64,000 bases of DNA, taken from the NCBI GenBank assembly GCA_030429175.1, contig JAUIDD010000006.1, forward strand, positions 1-64,000, written 5' to 3'. A program made the translations under genes and the position numbers. Shown here one piece after another: positions 7,748-15,451 of the stretch (positions within the stretch are counted from its first letter, which is position 1; the number at the start of each line of letters is the position of its first letter). Origin of the DNA: Gammaproteobacteria bacterium. GTDB taxonomy: Bacteria; Pseudomonadota; Gammaproteobacteria; Coxiellales; Coxiellaceae. Below the pieces are notes generated by a model. That model worked only from the letters and a program-made list of their open reading frames with translations, made no database searches and was not told the origin of the DNA.

Positions 7748-9627
7748 CTTTAGAACCATTAAAATCAAAAACATTAGGTCCTGTAGCAGACCTTGAAAAA
7801 CACTTGCCTTCAGACTGGTGGCGAACCTTATTTGATTCACTCTATCTTAAAACTGATGGTGATGTTATTGAAAACAATGAAAATACATTTCGTGAAGTCG
7901 ATCTACTACTTAAGTCAATTAACTTGTCAACGCACCAGCATGTGTTAGATCTTTGTTGTGGTCAAGGTCGGCATGTATTAGAGCTTCAAAAAAGGGGTTA
8001 CTGTAACGTTATTGGTATAGATCGCTCTCGTTACCTTATACGTGTTGCTCGAAAGCGTGCACAGCAGCTCAACTTAACAGTTCAATTTAGTGAAGGTGAT
8101 GCTCGCAAGATACGTTTACCAGATTCAACACTTGACTGTGTTGTTATGTTTGGGAATTCATTTGGCTATTTTGAATCACAAGAAGATGATCTGGCTGTCT
8201 TAAAAGAAATCCAACGCGTATTAAAAAGCCAAGGTAATATCGTTATGGATATTGTTAACGGCGACTGGATGCGACATAATTTTGAACCTAGGTCTTGGGA
8301 ATGGATCGATGAAAATCACTTTGTCTGCCGTGAAAGATCTTTGTCTAGTGAGGGTGATCGCATTATTTCTCGTGAAGTTGTGGTTCATGCGGAACGTGGC
8401 ATCATCGCAGATCAGTTTTATGCCGAACGACTCTATAACTTTATAGGTATAAAAAATATACTTGAATCAATAGGATTTGCGAATGTGATTTCTCACGGTA
8501 ATTTAATTGCCGAATCAACTAGAAACCAAGATCTTGGCATGATGGCTAATCGCATGTTTATCAGCGCGATAGCCCCAATTAAGCGCACAAACGTTATTAA
8601 CAAAAAAATTAAAACTTCATTCACCGTCTTGCTTGGTGATCCCAAGCTACCTGATACCATTAAACGTGATGGTAAATTTAACGATGAAGATTTTGAGACT
8701 ATCCAAAACTTAAAAAATACCCTCAATGAACTTAATTACGATATAGCATATTTAGATGATCATAGTAAACTCATAGACAGCCTTCGAAGCTCTAAACCTG
8801 ATTTCGTGCTTAATCTTTGCGATGAAGGTTTTAATAATGATGCACTACAAGAAATGCATATACCCGCACTTCTTGAAATGTTAGGTATCCCTTATTCTGG
8901 CGCAGCACCAGCATGCCTAGCTCTTTGCTATAATAAATCTATCGTGCGCTCAGTAGCCCAATCTATGGATATACCTGTACCTCTTGAAACTTACTTTGAT
9001 CCAAAAGACCAAGCAGCAACAGTACCATCAATACTCCCTGCTTTAATTAAGCCTAACTTGGGTGACAGCTCAATAGGAATCACACAAAATGCAGTTGTAC
9101 ATACACCAGAAGAATTAGTCGACTATTTAGAAGAGCTTAAAAAAACACTACCAAATACAGCAATTCTCATCCAAGAATATTTGTCTGGTGAAGAATATAG
9201 TGTTGGTGTAATTGGCAATCCAGGAAATTTTTTAGTATTACCCATACTGGCTGTGGATTATAGTAATCTAGAACCGAGCTTACCTAAAATATTAGGTTAT
9301 GAATCAAAGTGGAAGCCAGACTCTCCATATTGGAACAAAATTAAATATACCCGAGCAAAACTTGAGTTAGATCTTGAAAGAAAACTTTCAGACTATTCTA
9401 CAATGCTTTTTGAGCGATTAGACTGCCGCGATTATGCTAGATTTGATTTTCGTACTGATGAAAAAGGTGAAATCAAACTATTAGAAGTTAATCCAAATCC
9501 AGGTTGGTGCTGGGATGGAAAATTAAATTTGATGGCTCAGCTGGATAACAAAAGTTATCGTGAATTGCTCGCTTTGATTATTCAGACATTTTTAGATCGC
9601 ACGTCAACAATGCCGACTGTGAAATGA
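7735..9627 (+). CDS. Fusion of SAM methyltransferase and D-Ala-D-Ala-ligase-like ATP-grasp enzyme, 630 aa
   Basis: The N-terminal half (about 30-280) is a class I SAM-dependent methyltransferase with motif I VLDLCCGQGRH (70-80), acidic loop GIDRS (94-98) and a GDAR motif (121-124). The C-terminal half (about 290-625) is an ATP-grasp ligase of the D-Ala-D-Ala ligase fold, with NLCDEG, KPNLGDSSIG and the Mg-binding end EVNPNPG (584-590). Such ligases join a carboxylate to an amine through an acyl phosphate. The fusion suggests a small peptide-like or amino-acid-derived product that is both ligated and N- or O-methylated. It is not the cell's Ddl on this evidence. The divergent EgtC-like amidotransferase is the natural partner. 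The start is the ATG at 7735, apparently coupled to a leader ORF. Confidence 0.85.
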   Translation: MDTIALEPLKSKTLGPVADLEKHLPSDWWRTLFDSLYLKTDGDVIENNENTFREVDLLLKSINLSTHQHVLDLCCGQGRHVLELQKRGYCNVIGIDRSRYLIRVARKRAQQLNLTVQFSEGDARKIRLPDSTLDCVVMFGNSFGYFESQEDDLAVLKEIQRVLKSQGNIVMDIVNGDWMRHNFEPRSWEWIDENHFVCRERSLSSEGDRIISREVVVHAERGIIADQFYAERLYNFIGIKNILESIGFANVISHGNLIAESTRNQDLGMMANRMFISAIAPIKRTNVINKKIKTSFTVLLGDPKLPDTIKRDGKFNDEDFETIQNLKNTLNELNYDIAYLDDHSKLIDSLRSSKPDFVLNLCDEGFNNDALQEMHIPALLEMLGIPYSGAAPACLALCYNKSIVRSVAQSMDIPVPLETYFDPKDQAATVPSILPALIKPNLGDSSIGITQNAVVHTPEELVDYLEELKKTLPNTAILIQEYLSGEEYSVGVIGNPGNFLVLPILAVDYSNLEPSLPKILGYESKWKPDSPYWNKIKYTRAKLELDLERKLSDYSTMLFERLDCRDYARFDFRTDEKGEIKLLEVNPNPGWCWDGKLNLMAQLDNKSYRELLALIIQTFLDRTSTMPTVK

Positions 9628-9660
9628 TCTTAAGCTATCAAACTACTGGGCCTACCCAAG

Positions 9661-10011
9661 TCATTTTTTTTTGTTCTGGTGCTTTTTATAATGATCAATC
9701 ACTGTCGTCACTACAGAAGCAATGATTGAAACAGTTTGTTCAAGATTGTTTACTTGCAGCATTTTTACTTGACGTTCGGCATTGGCAATGCGCATATAGC
9801 CATAGCCCACAAGTATGCCAGCAATCCAGATGATAACAACACCGCTAAACACACACCATATGTATGCTGGGTAACTTAGCATAAGCACAATAGCAAGTAT
9901 CAGAAGAACAACAAGTGCGCCACCTAAAACCCAAATGTACAATGCTAATTTGCTGGTAATCAGGCGTTCATAGGTGGCGATCAATGATGTAAAAAAATTT
10001 TTTTCCATCAT
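9661..10011 (-). CDS. YqjE-like small membrane protein (holin-superfamily type)
   Basis: This 116-residue protein has two strong hydrophobic helices (about 27-48 and 53-73) in a compact hairpin, followed by a polar helix and a Lys-rich tail (HYKKHQNKKK). Its place directly after a DUF883 gene, with a TAATG overlap, matches the yqjD-yqjE pair of E. coli, where YqjE belongs to the phage-holin-like 3_6 superfamily. The assignment leans on context because the primary sequence is poorly conserved in this family. It should sit in the inner membrane, and its role is unknown. Confidence 0.6.
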   Translation of the reverse strand: MMEKNFFTSLIATYERLITSKLALYIWVLGGALVVLLILAIVLMLSYPAYIWCVFSGVVIIWIAGILVGYGYMRIANAERQVKMLQVNNLEQTVSIIASVVTTVIDHYKKHQNKKK

Positions 10012-10280
10012 TATTTCTTCAATAATATTCCTAGTATCACACCAATACCACAGGCAACGCCCAGGGTTTTAAGTGGATTGCTTTCCATGGTTTTCTTTGT
10101 GTGACGCAACATATCGCCACCGTTATGCATAGAGCCTTTTTTAACGCGTCCTGCTATTTTCTTTACTGATTTAGTAATCGCTTCCCATTCGTTATGTAGC
10201 TCTTTACCTAAGTCCTGATTTGCTGCTTTAGTACGATGCCTTTTTGTAGCTGGTTTTTTTAGTTTTCTTGCGGTTGACAT
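10011..10280 (-). CDS. DUF883 family protein (ElaB/YqjD-like), C-tail anchored
   Basis: The 89-residue product has a basic N-terminal tail, an amphipathic helix and a C-terminal glycine-rich hydrophobic segment (LGVACGIGVILGILLKK) that acts as a tail anchor, as in ElaB and YqjD. In E. coli these inner-membrane proteins bind ribosomes in stationary phase. Whether this one does is unknown. An in-frame ATG at 10295 exists, but the ATG at 10280 is chosen because GGGAG lies 8 nt upstream. It forms a two-gene unit with the YqjE-like gene. Confidence 0.75.
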   Translation of the reverse strand: MSTARKLKKPATKRHRTKAANQDLGKELHNEWEAITKSVKKIAGRVKKGSMHNGGDMLRHTKKTMESNPLKTLGVACGIGVILGILLKK

Positions 10281-10377
10281 AATTACAACTCCCATTAATA
10301 GTTAAGTCATTGGTAACTATAGTAGACATTTGACAGTTATCAAACTTTAACTTTAAACATCAGCCGCATGGCATTGA

Positions 10378-11565
10378 TTATTTGGGAGATAGCATGGAAA
10401 CAGTAGCACTTTGGGCAATATGATAAAGCACTTTTTCGGTGGCACTGAGCTTCTGTTGCTCGGAATTAGTATCTAATTCTCGGCTTATATCTCTAAAGAA
10501 GCTTACTGAGTTTTTTATAATGCCAGAGTTGAATGGACTTTTATCTCTTACTTCTAGGATGCTGTGAATATCTGATTCGGTAATAGTTTTCTTTTCACGA
10601 GCCAGTTTCTCAAGCTTAACAATAGTTGAGGTTTTCGCAGGAACAAATATGCAGTACTTTCTAAACAAGCCTCTACCGCGCGTCATGTAGTTCTGAATTG
10701 CCGCTTGAACGTCTTCTGAGCTAATAATAATTTTAGTATGAGCACAATAAAAAGATTTTAAGTTAGGGCGTTTTTCTGGAAATTCAGATTTTGCCTCATC
10801 AATAAATTGATAAATAAATTTTGGAATAACTTTTCTTAATGCCGCAGATGACTCACTTGAGTTTATTAGTGCAGATGAAAACATAGCACCAATCGAGTAG
10901 ACATCCATTTCCTCGGTGGCCTTTATTCTCTCAGCTTTCTTATTGTAGGTGCGTAACTCTGGCGCCCAATGTGTGGTACTAGGTCCGACTTTAGTAACTA
11001 ATTCACCCGTTTCTTTGGAGTGGCCAAAATCGCATACTCTAGCAACATAGTCATCATGTACTTTTTCTATGATGATATTATCGGCTTTCACATCTAAGTG
11101 GATAACTTTTTTAGTATGTAATTTTATATATGCTTTTAAAATCGCTGCGATAATTTTTAGCATTTGCTCCAATTGATTCTCTTTTTCGGATTTGAATAGA
11201 GCATTTAATACGAGGTATAAGGTTTTTCCAGGCAATAAGGACATGACTAAACGTGCTTGATTACCCTCATAAGAGAAGCTATATGCCTTATAATCCTGAT
11301 TTGCTCTAGCAAATAACGCTCGCTCTCTTTCTAAATAATGAACATATCCAAGTTTAAAACGTTTTACCACATACTCAGTTTCATCATCTAAAGACGCTTT
11401 ATTACTCTCGAATACTCTAACATCGGCGGTTACACCAGAAATTAAGTTACGACATTCTACATATGATTCTGAACCTATAATAAAAACAGAGCCAGCCCTT
11501 TTTCTCCCCGCTTGATTGCCTGCGTCGGCAATTTTATATTGAACTTGTACTGTATCATTTTTCAT
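10378..11565 (-). CDS. Divergent eukaryotic-type protein kinase, 395 aa
   Basis: The kinase core spans about 60-265: VVKRF with Lys68, HLDVKADN (156-163) with Asp158, Lys160 and Asn163, DFG (179-181), WAPE (200-203) and the helix-F Asp221. HRD is changed to HLD, and no clear Gly-rich loop is visible in the N-lobe, although Lys68 is kept, so activity is likely but not certain. About 130 extra C-terminal residues follow, mostly helical and of no known family. There is no signal peptide, membrane segment or sensor domain. It resembles kinases translocated by Legionella and Coxiella, but this is inference from type and context. It is monocistronic. Confidence 0.85.
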   Translation of the reverse strand: MKNDTVQVQYKIADAGNQAGRKRAGSVFIIGSESYVECRNLISGVTADVRVFESNKASLDDETEYVVKRFKLGYVHYLERERALFARANQDYKAYSFSYEGNQARLVMSLLPGKTLYLVLNALFKSEKENQLEQMLKIIAAILKAYIKLHTKKVIHLDVKADNIIIEKVHDDYVARVCDFGHSKETGELVTKVGPSTTHWAPELRTYNKKAERIKATEEMDVYSIGAMFSSALINSSESSAALRKVIPKFIYQFIDEAKSEFPEKRPNLKSFYCAHTKIIISSEDVQAAIQNYMTRGRGLFRKYCIFVPAKTSTIVKLEKLAREKKTITESDIHSILEVRDKSPFNSGIIKNSVSFFRDISRELDTNSEQQKLSATEKVLYHIAQSATVSMLSPK

Positions 11566-11683
11566 ATTTGCAAACTACTCTACTATAGTATATTTAATTA
11601 TCACATTGCCTGTGGTGTGGCGTATTCTGCTGCAACTTAGAAAATGCGTCAAGTAAATTATTTATAGCGTTTGTTAAAAAATG

Positions 11684-12346
11684 TCATGGCATACAGATTG
11701 GTGCAAAATCAAGGCCTTTTTGGCGAATGCCTTTAATAATGTGTGGCAATGCTTCGACTGTTTGCTCACGATGTTTGGGGCCATCGTGAAGTAAATAAAC
11801 GCGCCTTGAGCGCGCATGATCCACAACCTGCCGGGTAATTGCTTTTGCACCTGGACGTGTGTAATCAAATGAGTTCCAACCTAAGCCCACCATATACATA
11901 CCATGTTTAGCCATATAGCGACGTATACGCTCATTACCCATACCAAATGGTGGACGGATGCATACCGGTGGTTTATTAATAATTTCTTCAATCACAAGCT
12001 TTGGCCAAACAATTTCTTTATAAAGTCGCTGAGGCGAGTGTATCTTGCGTAAGTTAGGATGTGAATTGGTGTGATGTGCTACCGCATGCCCTTCTCTAGC
12101 CATACGCTTTATAAGATTGGGATATTTCTTGGCAGCCCACCCCATCACAAAAAATGTCGCGTGTACGTGGTATTTTTTTAAAATATCAAGTATCTGTGGC
12201 GTATAGATTGGGTTAGGACCATCATCAAACGTTAGTGCCACCTTGCCTTTAGGCGGTAGGTATTTAATTTGGTCCAAAGGCTTAGCCGCAGCATTTAAGC
12301 AGCTTAAAACAAGTAACAAGGTCATGATAAGTTTGATCATATGCAT
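11684..12346 (-). CDS. Secreted polysaccharide deacetylase (NodB homology domain)
   Basis: A 21-residue signal peptide is followed by a NodB fold of about 190 residues. The metal/acid-base motifs are intact: TFDDGP (39-44, catalytic Asp41 and metal-ligand Asp42), HTNSH (92-96, ligands His92 and His96), RPPFG and LLHDG near the C-terminus. Such CE4 enzymes remove acetyl groups from GlcNAc or MurNAc in chitin-like polymers or peptidoglycan. Export to the periplasm points to peptidoglycan or a surface polysaccharide. In an intracellular bacterium, deacetylation could blunt lysozyme or innate sensing, but that is inference. Confidence 0.88.
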   Translation of the reverse strand: MHMIKLIMTLLLVLSCLNAAAKPLDQIKYLPPKGKVALTFDDGPNPIYTPQILDILKKYHVHATFFVMGWAAKKYPNLIKRMAREGHAVAHHTNSHPNLRKIHSPQRLYKEIVWPKLVIEEIINKPPVCIRPPFGMGNERIRRYMAKHGMYMVGLGWNSFDYTRPGAKAITRQVVDHARSRRVYLLHDGPKHREQTVEALPHIIKGIRQKGLDFAPICMP

Positions 12347-12507
12347 ATCCAGTCCATGGAATAAGTATTCATACTACCGTGTTTTTATAATATTATGCAA
12401 TTAGCACCGTATAAAATACCTGTTTTTCATTTTCTTCAGAAAAATATAGACAAAAGCTCATCCTTTTGTTAGTATTTCGGCTCCATTCATATTTGTGAGA
12501 CATCGAA

Positions 12508-12574
12508 ATGAAGTTGTATACAACGACAATCCCCTCAGTGGATCAAGCAGCAAGTTAATTTGCTCGCCTGTCGT
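12508..12574 (+). promoter_or_regulatory. Leader-peptide/attenuator-like element ahead of the MFS gene
   Basis: ATG at 12508 opens a 16-codon frame (MKLYTTTIPSVDQAAS, stop TAA 12556-12558) with three consecutive Thr codons followed by Ile. Overlapping it, ACGACA (12523-12528) pairs with TGTCGT (12569-12574), which runs into TTTTACTTTATTT. An inner hairpin AGCAA (12549-12553)/TTGCT (12560-12564) sits inside. The arrangement looks like transcription attenuation by a leader peptide, though the SD of the small ORF is weak. Confidence 0.35.
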
Positions 12575-12611
12575 TTTACTTTATTTCGCAATTAATTTTT
12601 AGGTAATTATT

Positions 12612-13856
12612 ATGTCTCACTTACAAAAACGTCTTCATTTATTCCGTTATCCCGCCTTTCGCTGGTATTTAATAAGCTGTCTGTTTGCAACACTTGGCGG
12701 TGGATTACAATATATCTGTCTCACTTGGCTCATTATAACCAAAAATAATTCAGTCGGTGCAGTGGCGATTGGTATGCTGACATTTTTCCTTCCTGGGGTT
12801 ATTCTTGGGCCTTTTATGGGGGTAATTGTCGATCGGGTTCCATACCGCAACCATCTACTTGCAGCTGCTAACTGGGCTCGGGTCATTATTACCTTACTGT
12901 TTTTATGGTATACGCATTATTTTGGCTTAACTTTAAATGCAATTTATATTATTGGGCTTGTGTTTGGCGTGTGCTTTAGCATTTATATGCCCGCGATGTT
13001 TCGCCTAACCCGAGAAATGATACCTAAAGCAGAGTTACTCTATGCTAATACCACAGTCGATATGCTATTTGAAGTTGGTAATGTTGCTGGCATGGGGTTA
13101 GCTGGTATATTTATTGCTTGGTTTTCTATGACTGGTGCATTACTTGCTGCACTCGTATTTCTTGCTATTGCAGCTATTGCATTGATGTGTATTCGACGTA
13201 AACATCTTATCATTGTCGACGATAATGATGAGACCCGATACTTCGGTATCATCAATGATTTTTTCTCTGGATTAAAATACATCATTTCTAAGCGCAACAT
13301 ACTGATGATTTACACGATTCAATTATTATTGTTTGTGCAATACTTAACAGCACCCGTACTACTAACGCCCTATGCTAAAAATGTGCTACATACGTCAGTT
13401 GCACAATTTGGTTGGATCGAAATGTCCCTATCTGTCGGCGCTGTTATGGGTGGCTTATTTATGCCTTGGTTTGCAGATAAATTTGGCTTAATGCGAACGG
13501 TGTTTGTCGCAGTTGCAGTCTGCGGTTTAAGCTATATCAGCTTTAGCTATAATTACATACTATGGTTAGCAGGATTTATCTACTTTTTTATGGGTATTTG
13601 TTTTGCTGCTTGGCCTTTGGTCGTGACACAAGCACAAGAGATTACCGATATTCACTATCAGGGGCGTGTACAGGCGTGTTTTAACAGTGTATCGGGATTG
13701 GTGATGACGCTTATTTATCTTGCGATTAACTTTGGTGGTAATACGATTTCTGTCCATACACTCTATTGGTTAGAGTTGGTGTTTTCACTTATTACTCTTG
13801 CAATGATTCTGCTAAACTGGTCACAGCTGCAACCAACTCAAAAATTGGAACCATAA
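12612..13856 (+). CDS. MFS transporter (MFS_3/EntS-like), 414 aa
   Basis: Twelve hydrophobic segments are visible, with the short N-terminal lead and the loop-2-3 motif ([15 protein letters not shown]) of the MFS_3 group that includes EntS-type exporters. The substrate cannot be told. It ends in TAATG with the prpD-like gene, so the two are co-translated. That suggests the transporter handles a compound related to the PrpD reaction (propionyl-CoA/methylcitrate or another tricarboxylate), or that the pairing is incidental. A leader-peptide-like element lies just upstream, and AGG precedes the ATG. Confidence 0.85.
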   Translation: MSHLQKRLHLFRYPAFRWYLISCLFATLGGGLQYICLTWLIITKNNSVGAVAIGMLTFFLPGVILGPFMGVIVDRVPYRNHLLAAANWARVIITLLFLWYTHYFGLTLNAIYIIGLVFGVCFSIYMPAMFRLTREMIPKAELLYANTTVDMLFEVGNVAGMGLAGIFIAWFSMTGALLAALVFLAIAAIALMCIRRKHLIIVDDNDETRYFGIINDFFSGLKYIISKRNILMIYTIQLLLFVQYLTAPVLLTPYAKNVLHTSVAQFGWIEMSLSVGAVMGGLFMPWFADKFGLMRTVFVAVAVCGLSYISFSYNYILWLAGFIYFFMGICFAAWPLVVTQAQEITDIHYQGRVQACFNSVSGLVMTLIYLAINFGGNTISVHTLYWLELVFSLITLAMILLNWSQLQPTQKLEP

Positions 13857-15283
13857 TGAATAATGCGCGCCCCAACTATGATGCTGAAATTCAGGCAATT
13901 TGTGATTACGTACTCGATTATAAAGTTGAGAGTATCGAAGCATATAAAACTGCTTATTATGACTTTCTTGATACGATTGCCTGTGGGCTTATGGCATTAC
14001 AGTTTAAGGCTTGCACTAAATTAATGGGACCGATCGTACCGCACGCAACACTCTCTCCTGGGGCGCGTGTACCGGGTACCAATTATGAGCTAGATCCGGC
14101 GCAAGCTGCATTTAATATTGGGACAATGATACGTTGGCTCGATTTTAACGATACATGGCTTGCTGCAGAATGGGGCCATCCTTCAGATAATCTTGGTAGC
14201 ATATTGGCGATATGTGACTATTTATCACGTTGTCAGCAACGTCAATTTACGATGTACGATATACTAACAGCAATGATTAAAGCGCATGAAATTCAGGGTG
14301 TGATTGCGCTTGAGAACAGCTTTAACCAACGTGGGCTAGATCATGTGGTATTGGTTAAGGTCGCATCGACTGCTGTTGTGGCACAATTACTTGGCTTATC
14401 GCGTGAGGAAATTTGTGCGGCAATATCTTTAGCATGGGTAGATGGTCAAAGCTTAAGAACCTACCGCCACGCTCCGAATACCGGCACACGTAAATCGTGG
14501 GCTGCGGGAGATGCAACCAGTCGCGCAGTCACCCTGGCACTTATGGTGCAAAAAGGTGAGATGGGTTATCCATCAGCACTCACAGCAAAGACTTGGGGGT
14601 TTTACGATGTGTATTTTGATGGTAACCCGTTTGTATTTCAAAGGCCTTATGGTAGCTATGTGATGGAACATGTATTGTTTAAGATTTCTTATCCAGCCGA
14701 GTTTCACGCACAAACTGCCGTCGAAGCTGCATGTATATTGCACCCACTCATTAAAGATCGCCTCGATGACATCGAACGCATAGATATCCGTTCTCATGAG
14801 GCTGCGCTACGCATTATTGCTAAATCAGGCCCTTTACATAACCCAGCTGACCGTGATCATTGTTTACAGTATATGATCGCCATTGGGTTGCTATTTGGTG
14901 ATTTAGAAGCCGGTCATTATGAAGATGCTATTGCCGCCAATCCACGTATCGATAAGTTGCGTGAAAAAATGCATATTAGCGAATCACCACAATTTACCAA
15001 AGACTATCACGATCCTGATAAACGCGCGATTAGCAACGCCATTATCATTACATTTAAAGATGGTAGCCAGACTGAGGAATTAATCATTGAGTACCCGATT
15101 GGCCATCATCGCCGTCGCAAAGAAGGTATACCGCTGCTAATGAAAAAGTTTAATACGGCCGTCACACAACACTATCCGCTCGAACATGCGAATAAAATTA
15201 TAAAGACATGTGATGATTATCAAAAGTTCCTAACATTAACGTTTGATGCTGTTATGAAATTGATCGTAACAACGCCAAGCTAG
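13856..15283 (+). CDS. prpD: 2-methylcitrate dehydratase, MmgE/PrpD family
   Basis: The 475-residue product matches the length of PrpD (about 480). It carries the PrpD hallmark [20 protein letters not shown] near residue 100, plus SRAVTLA and [10 protein letters not shown] segments of the MmgE/PrpD fold. The enzyme dehydrates 2-methylcitrate in the methylcitrate cycle of propionyl-CoA disposal and can show aconitase activity. The start is the ATG at 13856, overlapping the MFS stop. An upstream in-frame extension lies inside the MFS gene and is rejected. Its usual partners prpB and prpC are not in the window, so the rest of the cycle must be encoded elsewhere or be absent. Confidence 0.88.
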   Translation: MNNARPNYDAEIQAICDYVLDYKVESIEAYKTAYYDFLDTIACGLMALQFKACTKLMGPIVPHATLSPGARVPGTNYELDPAQAAFNIGTMIRWLDFNDTWLAAEWGHPSDNLGSILAICDYLSRCQQRQFTMYDILTAMIKAHEIQGVIALENSFNQRGLDHVVLVKVASTAVVAQLLGLSREEICAAISLAWVDGQSLRTYRHAPNTGTRKSWAAGDATSRAVTLALMVQKGEMGYPSALTAKTWGFYDVYFDGNPFVFQRPYGSYVMEHVLFKISYPAEFHAQTAVEAACILHPLIKDRLDDIERIDIRSHEAALRIIAKSGPLHNPADRDHCLQYMIAIGLLFGDLEAGHYEDAIAANPRIDKLREKMHISESPQFTKDYHDPDKRAISNAIIITFKDGSQTEELIIEYPIGHHRRRKEGIPLLMKKFNTAVTQHYPLEHANKIIKTCDDYQKFLTLTFDAVMKLIVTTPS

Positions 15284-15451
15284 AGATCACTTGGTCACAG
15301 TATATAAACCTCACAATCGCATATTTAACAGTAAGTTAGAGGAACATTCTAAAAAGATTCTATTTCACGCTAAAATCCAATGTACAGTTACTCCAAGTAC
15401 CCCTTTTGATATAATCTAATATCTTTAGAAATATTTGCAACCTACTGTTTA

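Noticed and set aside
7735-9627. Calling the fusion gene the housekeeping D-Ala-D-Ala ligase ddl
   Set aside because: The methyltransferase fusion, the isolated position away from mur/fts genes and the divergent amidotransferase argue for another substrate.
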